A stretch of DNA of 64,000 nt from Rhizomys pruinosus. Its lineage: Eukaryota; Chordata; Mammalia; Rodentia; Spalacidae. The notes below the pieces were generated by a model that was not told where the DNA came from, made no database searches, and saw nothing but the letters and a program-made list of their open reading frames with translations. Below, in pieces: positions 35,310-46,635 of the stretch. Each line of letters starts with the position of its first letter. Within the stretch, counting starts at the first letter, position 1. The stretch lies in contig VZQC01005897.1 of assembly GCA_009823505.1 (NCBI GenBank), forward strand, positions 651,397 to 715,396. Reading direction: 5' to 3'. Position numbers and translations under genes: made by a program.

Positions 35310-35531
35310 TTACTCTTTTTTCTTAATTTGTTTATGTGTACGAGTGCTTTGTCCACATGTATGTAAGTGCACCAATGAGTGCAATATCCACAGGGGCCAG
35401 AGAGAGCATTTGTATCCCCAGGAACTGGAATTGCAGATGGTTGTTAACTGCCATGTGGACACTGGGAATCAAATCCAGGTCTTCTGGAAGAGTAGCCTGT
35501 GTTCTTAACTGCTGAGCCATCTCTCCATCCC
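35310..35531 (-). mobile_element. Older B2 SINE
   Basis: ttcttaactgctgagccatctctcc at the right is the minus-strand head and tatgtgtacgagtgc the tail side. Single internal segment. Confidence 0.88.
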
Positions 35532-35654
35532 TGGCCTCTTGATAACTCTTGCTAACATGCTGGCCTAACAATGTCTCAGCTTTAGGCAAAACACTTCTAT
35601 TAACAGTTCTTTCCATTCCTAAACCATCTGACTGCTCATTGACTATTATAATGG

Positions 35655-35731
35655 CTCTTTCTTCCCTCGGTACTGGGAATTGGAACCATACTGGGCAAGT
35701 ACTCTACCACTAAACTGCACTGCCAGGCCCC
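35655..35731 (-). mobile_element. ID-like SINE
   Basis: Minus strand reads as a tRNA-like unit (plus: tactgggaattggaaccata and gtactctaccactaaactgc). Confidence 0.65.
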
Positions 35732-35760
35732 TGATATTTTTCCAGAGTGTCAACCGTTTT

Positions 35761-35872
35761 GCAGGGGGTGGTGGCACACGCCTTTAATCCTAGCACTTGG
35801 GAGGCAGAGGCAGGCAGATCTCTGTGAGTTCAAGCCAGCCTGGTGTACAGAGTGAGTTCCAGGACAGAAAAA
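35761..35872 (+). mobile_element. 3'-shortened B1 SINE
   Basis: Normal B1 until ccaggacag, then straight into A9. About 30 bp of the usual 3' end are missing. The motif tgtcaacc flanks both sides (35747-35754 and 35877-35884). Confidence 0.88.
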
Positions 35873-35875
35873 AAA

Positions 35876-35963
35876 ATTGTCAACCACCAGTTGACCACCA
35901 ATCTATTTTGTCAACCACCAATCTATTTTGTCAACCACCAATTGTCAACCACCAATCTATTTT
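35876..35963. repeat. Short minisatellite, ~20-bp unit
   Basis: The unit gtcaaccaccaatctatttt occurs three times with partial copies around it. It begins in the B1 target site. Confidence 0.9.
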
Positions 35964-36125
35964 GCAGAAATAGATTGCAGTATTTTGCATATTACAGGAA
36001 ATAACATCGTTCTACTGTAGATATACTTTTAATAGTTGGTAGCTGAAATTTCTGCCCATTGTGACTTTCTCTTCTTTCTACAAAGAAGAATCATTCCAGT
36101 TTCCTTTTCTTAAACATCTCTTAAG

Positions 36126-36300
36126 TAGGGCTAGAGAGCTAGCTCAGCATTGGCTGCTCTTGTAGAGGATACAGGTTCAGTTCCCAGTACCTACAGGTTG
36201 GCTAACAACCATCCACAGCTCTAGTTCCAGAGGATCTAACCTCCATGAGCACTGCATATCAGGCTTATGCACATAAATAAAAATAATGAAATATTTTTTT
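36126..36300 (+). mobile_element. Diverged B2-type SINE
   Basis: gggctagagagctagctcag head, gttccagaggatctaac body and A-rich tail. Internally shortened. Confidence 0.75.
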
Positions 36301-36401
36301 AAAAATTAAGATGATTTCATCTCTATCAAACAGTAATGTGAAACATTCCCAAATCAGAAGTATATGAAAATACAGAACAACTCTGTAAAGAGGACCAAAA
36401 A

Positions 36402-36553
36402 GATTTTTTTTTTGTCCTTTTGAGACAAGGCCTCCTTGTAGCCCCAGCTGGTCTGGAACTTGCTATATAGACCAGTCTGGCCTGGAACTCACAAAGATCT
36501 GCCTGCCTCTGCCTCCCATGTGCTGGAATTAAAGGTGTGAGCCACCACGCCCA
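36402..36553 (-). mobile_element. B1 SINE
   Basis: Minus-strand B1 with T9 tail at the left. The target motif ggaccaaa lies on both sides. Confidence 0.93.
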
Positions 36554-36574
36554 GAGAGAGTGGACCAAATATTA

Positions 36575-36720
36575 ATGCCCGGTATGTTGGCCCACACCTT
36601 GAATCCCAGTACTTGGAAAGCAGAGACAGGCAGATCTCTGTGAGATTGAAGCCAGTCAGGTCTATACTTCGAGTTCCAGGACAGCTGGGGCTATAGGGGC
36701 TACCCTGTGTGTAACAAAAA

Positions 36721-36763
<43 letters not shown>

Positions 36764-36764
36764 A
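36575..36764 (+). mobile_element. B1 SINE with AAAT tail
   Basis: Plus-strand, moderately diverged B1, then an (AAAT)n array 36718-36764. ggaccaaa flanks it again. Confidence 0.9.
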
Positions 36765-37060
36765 GGACCAAAATTTGAAATGTATTCCAAAGTGTTAAAA
36801 TTCCCCAAATTAAAATAAGGCCTATAGCCTTTTAAATTAAGTCCCCTTCCCCACAGTACCTGTCACCCGTTGAACTCAATACAGTCCTTATTAACAGACT
36901 GACAATTTTCTGGCTATGGGGAGAGTGGAACAAAAACGCATGAATCTATTCACCAGGCAGGGTGGAAAGTTATCATGGTTAGATGCATAGGCAGCAAAGA
37001 TGCAAATAATTGTGGGCCGAGCCAGTAGTTTCTTATTCCTCCTGAAAATGCACACATGCG

Positions 37061-37062
<2 letters not shown>

Positions 37063-37112
<50 letters not shown>
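37063..37112. repeat. (CA)n microsatellite
   Basis: About 24 CA units. Frames through it on both strands are artefacts. Confidence 0.97.
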
Positions 37113-37117
<5 letters not shown>

Positions 37118-40089
37118 AGGCGCTGGCAAAGCCACCTGCAACTTGCAGTGTTTCCCAGCTGTCTAAATATAAGCAGCTCTGGGCTGCTCCAGGCTGTCTT
37201 ATCTCTTTCACAGATATCTGCCTCCTTTTGGTTCTGGGATTTAATCTTTTCTTGATCTCTATCTTACCCTTCAGCCATTCAGATGCCCATTGACAGTGTA
37301 AATGTCATTTTCACATAGCTGTCCTTGCTATTTAGTTGGAGGAGGCTTACAAACTTGGTGCTTGTGGTGTTGGGCTATGTGATTTCATATTATACCACGT
37401 AAAGTCAGTGGCTAGTGCGTTGTGAGGGTTGCTTGTTCAGCTTTTAAGAAATATTTATGCCAGGAAAAAATAAAAAACAACTGATCCTGTCTTGCCTCTC
37501 CTCACTTTTTTTTTTTCCAGACTAGACTATAAAATCTACATTACATCATCAGGTTAAAGAGTGGTAGGCAGCAGCTTCTTAACTTCAAAGTTAAGTCCTA
37601 TGCTGTGGTGCCATTTGCTGAGGTGTTTGTTCTATTCTGCGTGGAGTGGAGATTTGCCAGGGCTTCTGTTCTTGCGGCTATGCCTAACTACCCTCTATCT
37701 TGTACCAGTTTTCACAAACCCTCTCTAAATAACAAAATTTAGCAAACTCTCTTCTGTTGATCCATCCTCAGGCCTGCGAGTTTCATAGTAGCTTTACAGT
37801 ATCATTCACAAAACTGTTAGAAATGAAGGGATCTTGGAGCCTGGGCTCCTGCAGAGGGCTCAGAGCTAGGAGCATCAACTAGGAGACCAGTCATAGTTGA
37901 CCTTATTTCCGTTCTGTTCCCTGCTCACCTTTTAATGAACCATTACCTTATGGATTTTGTATTTTAAGTTTTTTCTGCATTTATTTGCAGGAATTGGGTC
38001 GATAGGAGGATAAAGTGAATGGATTCACTTTGTCATCAATTGACTTACAGTACTTACCATTGCTTTGCCTGGACTCAGTTTCCAAACATGTCAAAAAAAA
38101 AGGACTGGATTGGATTTTGAAGCCATTGTCAGCTACTGCATTCTAAAACCAGGTGATTTAGGCACTTTGATATTGAATTTTAAAATAGATTCTAAAAGGA
38201 CTATAGATCAAACACCTCCACCTCAAAAACAGATTGTGGTGCTTCCTTTGGGGAAGAGGGAGGGTATGGGGCCTTAAATAGGAGCTACATAGCCCTAGAA
38301 AGCATTTATAAGAGGTGCCCCTTCCTCGTTGTGAAGCATAACTCACCTCTGACCTTTCCAAGATTGTAATTTGGTCCACACAGTGGAGAGAATATCGAAG
38401 AATCAAACTGGCAACATTCTCAGGATATTCAAGGGTGCTTTTAGGAAAAACTTTATCTAAAGGGACCAGATGCATCCACGATCACCAAGGACCTTGTCCT
38501 TCATGATGAAATCATTGAGAACTTACTTGCCACCCTTTACGTGTTCATGAATCCACTTTCCCCCTACCCTTGCATTGGCCTGCTCTACCTTCACCATTTC
38601 CCCATCCTGAGGTGCTGAGTAAAATTTAATACGACAGAGTTGTAACTCCCTTGCTATCCAATCACACAATTTGGGTCATGGATCTAGAAAACAACAGTGA
38701 GATAAACCTTTCATTTTCTAACTTTGGAAATGCTTTTTTTTTTTAATTAAAAAAAATCTAATTAAATACTGCATTGCCTGTTTCTCTGTGTTGAACAAGT
38801 TGGTTTCATTATGAAGGGCATTTTCCAGGATGTTTCTAATGGACTTGCTGGTTGTACTATGTTGGCAAAAATCTATAAAGAATAATAATTCTATGCTACA
38901 CAGCAGGGTGAGCTGGAGGAGTGGGAGAGGGAGGTAAAGGGCGCAGGGCTCCACGCACAGATCTTAAGAATTCAGTTAAGTGTACAGTGTACGTGTGAGT
39001 CAACAAGTAGACAAAGAAAACCCAGACCTTTGATGACCCCTGGTGAATAAACTAAGCACTGCATTGAGATGCATCAGAGCCTTAGGCTTCCTGGCTGGCT
39101 CCTTTCTCTGTAGGGCAAAGGGGTATTTTCTCCAAGGACAGCATCCACACACTATGGACTTCAGGCATCTGTAACCCTCTAAACAAATTTCACTTTGATG
39201 ATCTCTGTCAGTGGAGATTAACAAATGTGTATGCATGCACTGTTTTCTATCTGTGCAGTGGCTTTTCAGCACAAATGCTGTGATTTATAGGGTGTGAAAG
39301 AATGTAGTGGCCTCCATAAAGTGAGATCTGTAACTTTCTTTCACATTAGGTGTATTTATATTGTGTTACGGAGGAGTTATAAAGAATCAACCACCCTTCT
39401 TATATAACCCAAATTTAAAAATCAGAATTTAGAGGTGATGACTTGAGTGCCAGCTAAAATGCTCTTCCATGCAGCCAAAGTCTGCATTTTCATAAACAGC
39501 TGTGTGCGACCAGCATGTGGTACTTGTGAGCCAAAAATCAGTCTGTATTCTGTCAGTTTGCAGGAGAGGAAGGAGATTTGTTACTGTAAAAGAAGGATGG
39601 AAGGGAAATGTAAGCAATTTTACCATATATCTAAGGTATCCAATTATAAAAGTGGTGACGCCAAGTGCCTATTTGTAATCCAACCATAATGTCACCCACC
39701 TGGTGGAGTTATGATGCAGCAGTCTCAACAGTTTAGACCACTAATGAAGCTCACCTTAGCATTTAGTCATTTAGTCATATAGTCATTTGTTGACTATAAC
39801 TACTGGCTTTAAACTTTTGAAACTTGACATCTCTCTCACAGTCTGGTATTTACACTGTTGGGTTGTTGAATACATGCTCTCTTCCCGTTTCCGTGTCTGC
39901 TGTTTTCTTTCTGGTCCGGCTTTCCCTTAACCATGTCACTGTCTTCCTTGGACACATAGAATATGCGCATCTTTGAGAAGCTGACTGCATCAATCTTTAG
40001 AGTCTTGGGTAAATTGTTGAGTCCAAAAATTGTTGAGTCCAAAGGGAGGTGAAAGAAGAATAATGAAGCAATGAGAAGAATTGGAAAAG
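37113..40089. other. Long single-copy stretch, nothing recognised
   Basis: Nearly 3 kb without a recognised young repeat, the longest such stretch in the window. No exon with a recognisable protein, and no RNA gene, was seen. Confidence 0.5.
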
Positions 40090-40235
40090 TGAGCTGGGCA
40101 TGGTGGCACACGCCTTTAATCACAGCACTCTGGAGGCAGAGGGCAGGTGGATCTCTGTGAGTTCAAGGCCAGCCTGGTCTACATAGAGAGTTCCAGGCCA
40201 GCTGGGGCTACAAGGAGACCCTATATCAGAAATAC

Positions 40236-40260
<25 letters not shown>
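40090..40260 (+). mobile_element. B1 SINE with long poly-A
   Basis: Plus-strand B1 followed by about 26 A. Imperfect TSD agaattggaaaag / agaactggagaag. Confidence 0.95.
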
Positions 40261-40266
<6 letters not shown>

Positions 40267-40345
40267 GAGAAGCCACTCAGTTGAAATAAATCTATATAAC
40301 CGTTAACATTTCTTTTTCAAATTAGCAAAACAAATTTTGATTTTT

Positions 40346-40573
40346 TTTTATTTTTGTATGTGTATAAATGTACTGTCTGCATGTAGGTTTGTGCACCCAT
40401 GTCGTGCAATGCCGCGGAGGTCTGAAGAGGGTCTCTGATTCCCCTGGAACTGGAGTTCTCCTGGAATTGGAGTTTCAGACGGTTCTCGGCTGCCATGTGG
40501 GTGCTGGGGATCGAATACGGGTCCTCTGTAAGAGCGGTCACGCTCTTAACCGCTAGGCCATCTCTCCAGCCCC
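40346..40573 (-). mobile_element. Young B2 SINE with 15-bp TSD
   Basis: Minus-strand B2 with duplicated internal segment, flanked by caaattttgattttt at 40331-40345 and 40574-40588. Confidence 0.97.
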
Positions 40574-40631
40574 CAAATTTTGATTTTTAATTACACAATC
40601 CATCTATGTTTACTGCTATGTTATGTTTTAA

Positions 40632-41793
40632 ACAATATTTTATTATTATTATTTATTTTTTTATTTTTTATTTTTATTGATGCTTTGTGTATTTCATACA
40701 TCATTTTCCAATTCTGTTCAGGCATATTTCCCTTCCCTTCCCCCCCATCCACCACTACCCATCCCAGATCATGCATTCTGCCATAACTGTCCTGCATCTC
40801 TTCTCAGTTTTTTTTTTTCATTTTTTGCAATAAGTGATAATTTATGAGTACAAGCATCCCTCATGTAAAACCAGTTTGCAGGCTGTTGTGCCCAAACCCC
40901 CATAGCCCCACCATCCAGCAGGGAGGGAGGGGTTTGAATGTTCAATCAAGTTGATCAAATGAATGTCCAGACTATATTGCTGTAGTTTCACCATTCACCC
41001 CAATCGCAGCCCTTACATTCTACCACACCCCCTCTTCTGCAGATTGTTCCCTAGTCTTAGAAAAGGGGTACAGGTGGATGAGAAGCAAAACAGTCTACTT
41101 TCTCTGGAGCTGTTGTCTTGGACTCTGGTCAATTCTGGCTGTTTCCTTTCATGGGCTGGCAGTTTGTCCAGGAATAACCTTTTGATCCTACTAATGAAGC
41201 ACAAGCAATTAGATATATAGGTATTTAAACGCACTAATAGTTATGGTAGGTTACTTTGGTATAGACACATATGTTTGGATGGTATGTTAATCCATGAATT
41301 ACATTTTTTTTCCTGGTAAATATGACAGGGTCTTACTGTGGCTTATAACATCTCCTAACCTGTAGAGGATGTAAGCTTGTGGCATCAGCCATGGGTTATT
41401 CCTCCAAGGAGAGAGCCAATAGCCAATTAGATTTGGGATATACAGGCATATGGCTGCCTCTGCTGCACAGTATTTCCAGGCAGGTGAGGTGTAGCTGGTG
41501 CTGACGGTGGAGTCTTGCTTGACTCAAGGAGACCCGTATTTGCTTTATTGGTTTAGTGGCCTTTGGTAACACTCTCTGGTATTCCAGAGGCCACCTGTAC
41601 ACTTGCATGTGTGGTCTCAATACATCTTTCCCATGTTAACGTCAGGTCTTCGGCAGCAGGGCCTTATCGCCTCTCTTCTTGCAGGTATCCCAGTTTAGAG
41701 GCAAGGAGCCTTTACCTTTTGTGGGGGCTTGGATCCCTTGGCCAATATCTCCTTGGTAGAATAATCCATTGCTGATGTCAGAGCACTTAAGCA
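40632..41793 (-). mobile_element. Repeat X, copy 2: body plus L1 3' tail (longest copy)
   Basis: On the minus strand a body of about 980 bp (41793-40808) ends in an A-rich stretch and is followed by about 170 bp of L1 3' UTR end (40805-40650; compare 63842-63985 and the L1 ends at 22110 and 59690) and a tail. 41475-40808 matches copy 1; 41475-41793 is present only here. No LTR ends or long frame were seen. The best reading is an L1-mobilised composite or an L1 subfamily with a replaced 3' UTR. Confidence 0.75.
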
Positions 41794-41796
41794 AAA

Positions 41797-42016
41797 TTTA
41801 TTTATTATTTTTATTTAATGTGTATCAGTGTATTGCTTGCATGTAGGTAAGTGCACCTGTGTCATGCAATGCCCAAGAAAGGCAGAAGAGGGTGTCAGAT
41901 CCCCTAGAACTGGAGTTACAGGTGGTTGTTAGCCATCATGTGGGTGCTGGGAATTGAACCTGGGTCCCCTGCAAGACCACTCAGTGCTCTTAACCACTGA
42001 GCCATCTCTCCAGTCC
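41797..42016 (-). mobile_element. B2 SINE
   Basis: Minus-strand B2 without internal duplication, abutting the 5' end of repeat X copy 2. Confidence 0.93.
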
Positions 42017-43685
42017 TACTACATGTTTTAATGAAGAGTTATGTATAACATTATCATTTAAAAGGCTTATAATATTTATATCATTTAAAAGGCTTGTAAT
42101 ATTGCTGTTATCTGAATATTTCTATCTATTGTGTGGCTGAAGTAGAAAATGAATAATAAGGATTTATGTAGCATACATTCTCAACTGTTATAAGTATTTC
42201 ATGAGACTTTTCACCCAGAAATGCTGCATTTTAAAATCTTTATGTTATGCTTGAAATTCATTCATCCATCCCACGTATGTGAAGTACGTACATTGATTGA
42301 GCAAATCTAGCATCACAGTCTCTCCCTGCATAATGCCAGCCAATCACTGGGGCATAAAAGTAACTTTGCACAAAGGCGTGGGAGACATTTCCAAAATGCC
42401 TTCAAATTGAAAGTCAGGCACTAGTCTAAGCCACCAAGCACGACTGAGACTCTCCACCCCGGACTCGAGGAATATTCCCTTCCAAAAATTAGCTAGGCAT
42501 ATGCATTCTTAGCAACCAAATCAAAGTTTCCCTCCCAGTCTGGGTTCCTACAGCCTATTTGTAAGCAACAGAGCTGAACTGGAATGCTCTAAAAATTTAA
42601 AAAGTTGACTTGACTTGCACATAATCTCCCCCCTCTCTAGCTGAGCAGATTGTTTAGAGCAGATTTCCTCAGCACAAGGAAGATTCCTTCCATAGTTGTG
42701 TGTGGCTGTAACCTCATGTTCCCCTGGGCCTATTATATGGTGGTGGCTTGGGAAACTATTAGCTCAGGATTGTGAACTAGACCTAAGTGTAGAAACTCAT
42801 TATAATGTCCAACCAAGAGCTTCTTCACAGGGAAAGCCTTCCACCTCTAGTCAGGGTGAGACTCAGAAGCTGCATAGTGAATAGCTGGCTTAGGCCAGGC
42901 AACCCCAAAGTGAGGGATCTCAAGCCTCTCCTTTGCCTAAATAAGCCTTCAGTGTGCTTGAACGTTTAATGACTATGTGCGCGGCAGGAGAGGGAAGTGG
43001 TTAATGTCAAATGACTGATCCTAGATTTTCTTCTTAAAAGGACAGGTTTAGGTCCAAATAATTAATTTGCAAAACACTGATATGATCACCTCAGCTTGAA
43101 ATTTTTATTTCTTGCATATTGTGCTAAGGAAAATTAATAACTCAACTGTGATACGTTAAAAAACAAGCACTTCCTGCATTGGAGAAGAGAGAAACAAAAC
43201 AAAACTCTTGAGCTTAGAAAGCAGATGTGACTTACATCATTCTTAGCCATTCCACCTTCCTTAGGGGATTGCATCAGAGCCTCTGGGGCTGGGAGGAGGC
43301 TGCCTTTGCTAATTTCATATATCTCGCCTGTCCCTTCTGCTCCTAGAAGCACTGCTTAACTTCATGACAATTTTTTGCTAATGAATGAGAATTGGCCTCT
43401 GAGTAGCATGGAGCCAAAAACAGTTTATAAAAACTGAGTTTAACCACAACTATAATTAGGTAAAAGGGGTTGATGTAGCATGAATTCTAGAATCTCAAAA
43501 ATGCAAAGAAATATTACTCAGTTATCTAGAAATATGTTATGTAATCTGACAAATAACGAGTGAATGTTACCTTAAGTTTCTCTAGTAATGTCACCTGATC
43601 TCTGAGATCCACTGTCTTCTTGATCTCTTTCCATCGAACTTGTGGGTTTTAGTTATATAAAATTATTAAGTTAAAATAATTAATT
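42017..43685. other. Single-copy stretch, nothing recognised
   Basis: No repeat family or gene recognised. A small tandem repeat (catttaaaaggctt) lies at 42055-42100. Confidence 0.5.
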
Positions 43686-44016
43686 GATTTTTATGTGGAA
43701 TGTGTGTATCTGATATGTGTGTGTGGGTGTTGTATATCTGTGGACATTTGTTCCACCCTGCATGTGTAGAGGTCAGAGGACAACCTTGGGTTGAGCAGGG
43801 TCACTTGATTGTTTTTCCACTGTATGTGTCAAGCTAACTGGCCCTTGAGCTTCAGGGGATTCTCCTGTTTCTATCTCCCATATGCCCAGAGCAGGGCAGT
43901 GGGCTTACACATAGTGTCCGCTGCTTCTGGCTTTTACATGGGCTTTACAGATCCAAACTCAGGTCATCAGGCTTGCACAGTGGGAGCCTTATCTGAGCCA
44001 CCACCCCAGACCCCGT
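43686..44016 (-). mobile_element. B4 SINE
   Basis: Minus strand: tRNA-like head near 44010, B1-like middle (plus: gattctcctgtttctatctccc) and the tail gaggtcagaggacaacctt with TG-rich end at the left. Confidence 0.82.
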
Positions 44017-44236
44017 GAATCAGAATTACTGACCTTTGCTGAACTTTCTGCTGCTCAGCTGCCATTCTCCTTAGCATGATGTTGCTGTTTCCAGGATTAC
44101 CATCCTCTCTTTAAACTCTTTCTCTCTCCTGAAGGCCTGGTTCACATGTCCCTAACCACCTGCCTCTGAGGCAGGCATGAATAATCACTATTTTTTCACA
44201 TATGTTTCATACTGAATCCTAATCATTCATAAGTGG

Positions 44237-44392
44237 TTTTTTTTTTTTTTTTTTTGAGACAGGTTATTGGTGTATCCCCAGCCATCCTAGAACATGCTAT
44301 GTAGACCAGGCTGGCCTGGATCTCACAGAGATCTGCCTGTGTCTGCCTCCCAAGTACTGGGATTAAAGGTGTGTTCTGCCACGCCTGGTTAT
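44237..44392 (-). mobile_element. B1 SINE
   Basis: Poly-T of about 18, then a minus-strand B1 to gccacgcctgg. Moderately diverged. Confidence 0.93.
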
Positions 44393-44452
44393 AATGTTTT
44401 ATAATTAAGTTTCTGAGCACCTCAGTGTTACACACACACAGTCACATACTAG

Positions 44453-44456
<4 letters not shown>

Positions 44457-44506
<50 letters not shown>
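44457..44506. repeat. (TC)n microsatellite
   Basis: About 25 TC units that have replaced the poly-T of the following B1. The minus frame here gives a false Arg-Glu repeat protein. Confidence 0.97.
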
Positions 44507-44508
<2 letters not shown>

Positions 44509-44640
44509 GGGAGACAGGGTCTCCCTGTAGCCCCAGCTGTCCTGGAACTCACTCTGTAGACCAGGCTGGCCTTGAACTCACAAAGATCCACCTGCCTCTG
44601 CCTCCTGAGTGCTGGGATTAAAGGCGTGCACCGCCACGCA
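44507..44640 (-). mobile_element. B1 SINE
   Basis: Minus-strand B1 from gagacagggtctccctg to gcgtgcaccgccacgc. Confidence 0.95.
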
Positions 44641-45093
44641 TCTAAACCATAAACACCAAACGCCAATGCTCGTGGTCTTTGCCACCCCCCCCCATTTCCT
44701 TGAACATAGTAGGTCTTTATCAGCTCTTTGGAATGCATGCTTGCAAAGGAGAATTCTGAGTACTTTGTCAAAGGGGTGGTGGCCTGAGCTACAGAAATGA
44801 AGAAACAGCCTTTATCCTCAAGGAAATTACAACTATGAATAAGAAATTGGCATATTAACCTCTGCTTGGAGACAAGTTCTAGGCTGTTATGGGAAATGTG
44901 TAAAATGCTTTGGAACATGGAAGTAAAATTTTGTTGCAAGGATTTTCATTTGCTAATATTTATTTTCCTTCATTAAACAGTAAAAGGTTGGTGGTGGAGA
45001 AGATGGAGTTTAAGTTGGAGTTTGAAGAATGAGCAGTGGTAAGGTTTGAGTGAAGGTGCTGGTAAAGAAAACAGTGAGGCACACATGTCCAAT

Positions 45094-45184
45094 GTACTGG
45101 ATTTGGCGGCACATACACTAAAATTGGAATGATCCAGATATTAGCGTGGCTTCTGTACAAGGATGAGAGGGAGCGGAGAAGGAC
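45094..45184 (+). pseudogene. U6 snRNA pseudogene
   Basis: gtactggatttggcggcacatacactaaaattggaa tracks U6 from its 5' end, and ttagcgtggcttctgtacaaggatga tracks the central part. A few bases are missing between them, and the 3' part is lost after about 45165. There is no T-run terminator, so it is taken as dead. U6 pseudogenes are commonly made by L1 machinery. Confidence 0.85.
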
Positions 45185-45439
45185 ATGGAGGAGGTAGAGG
45201 GGCCCAAGGAGGGATGGGAAATGCAAATCCAATACTCACATATGAAATGCAACAAAAAGTCACAAAAATTATGTATTAAGGGAAATGACAAAAGCCTTAT
45301 TTTGTTAAATCTGGGGAAAACAGAAAGAGGTGTTAGGAGAGTTGCCTTAAGGCATTATGATAGCTTTCTATTTTATGGGGGAAACAATGAGGCTCTGTGG
45401 AAGACTGTGGCACTAGGGAGTGAAATGATTGATATGTGT

Positions 45440-45530
45440 GTCTTGTGAAGATGTGATGAGATCATGTGTGGAAAGTGCTTGAAATAGTGGTTGGAGCACA
45501 GAAAGTACTTAGTATTTACTTTGCTTGCTA
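45440..45530 (+). mobile_element. MIR 3' fragment
   Basis: gtgctt-aaatagtggttggagcacagaaagtacttagtattt resembles the end of MIR. Confidence 0.5.
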
Positions 45531-45896
45531 TTATAGTCAGATATTAAGGAAGAGACCAAAGTACAGAGAAAAGTTAAGTTACAGCAAAAGTCTAACCAAA
45601 ATCTATAAAAATCCTAAATCTAGTCAGAGATTATAGACAAAAAGAGAATGGACTGTATTCAAAAGGCATGTTAAAGGTGGAATGGAAACATCTTTGGGAG
45701 CAATTGGAGATCTTCCCTGAAACTCCTTCTCTGCGACCCACAAACATATCTCCCTCTCTCAGGTCCTCTTTTTTTTTATAATCTATAGAGTCAGGTAGTG
45801 CTGCCCATATGCCCATTGTTGGGTCATCCCTGGGGTATGGGTAGCCTGCCTGTGGCCAGCCCCTCCTGCAGCAGCCATCAACTGCCAATAAGTCTT

Positions 45897-45909
45897 CAGA
45901 CTGCCAAGT
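45897..45909. repeat. Left TSD of the inverted L1
   Basis: cagactgccaagt, identical to 48639-48651. Confidence 0.9.
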
Positions 45910-46257
45910 ATTTGTTTTCTTTTTAAATAAAATGTTTTATCGGTGTTTTGTGTGTTTCATATATCATTTCTCAGTCCAATTTAGACACACTCCCTTTCCC
46001 ATGCCTCCACCTCACCCCACCCCACGCCAGTTCATGCATTTTCCCATACATGTCTGTGCATCTTTTTTTTCTCAGTCTTTTTAAAGTTTTTCTCTGCAGA
46101 GGTTTATTGTTTGAGCAGAGGTTAACTGTTTCAGTCAGTTCTTTGATCCAGTCTTTTTGTCGTTGTTGTTCTCTCCCATTTGTGCTGCTCCAAAAATATG
46201 CCTATATATATACATCACGTATATACCAAAATTATGACCTTTGAAAATAAACTGTAT

Positions 46258-46476
46258 TGGGGCTGGAGAGATGGCTCAGCGGTTAAGAGTGCTGACTGCT
46301 CTTGCAGAGGACCCAGGTTAGATTCCCAGCACCCACATGGCAGTTAAGGACCATCTTAATTCCAGTTCCATAGGAATCTGAGGCCCTCTTCTAAACTCTG
46401 CAGGATTTGCACAACACAGATGCACCTACTTGCATGCAGACAGTACACATAAAATAAAAATAAATTTAGCATTATT
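46258..46476 (+). mobile_element. B2 SINE in L1 3' UTR
   Basis: Plus-strand B2 from ggggctggagagatggctcagcgg to ataaaataaaaataaa. No internal duplication. Confidence 0.95.
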
Positions 46477-46635
46477 TTTTCTCAGTTTGCCTTTCAACTA
46501 TGGATTTGGTGCTAGCATCCACAAATGAGGGATACCATTCATCGTTTGTTTTTCTGGGACCCTATTACCTCACTTAGCCTAATGGCTTCAAGTTCCATCC
46601 ATTTACCTGCAAAGTTCATGATGTCATCTTTCTTT

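Noticed and set aside
35876..35963. CRISPR-like array
   Set aside because: Units are ~20 bp without unique spacers, in a rodent genome. It is a minisatellite.
40632..41793. Repeat X as an endogenous retrovirus LTR
   Set aside because: No TG...CA ends, no matching 4-6 bp TSD, and the copies end in A-rich or L1 tails, which points to L1-type insertion.
44442..44939. 165-codon minus-strand frame ending in an Arg-Glu repeat
   Set aside because: It runs through a B1 and the (TC)n repeat; the rest shows no domain.
45094..45184. Functional U6 snRNA gene
   Set aside because: Internal deletion, loss of the 3' end, no T-run, and no upstream PSE/TATA pair that I can see.
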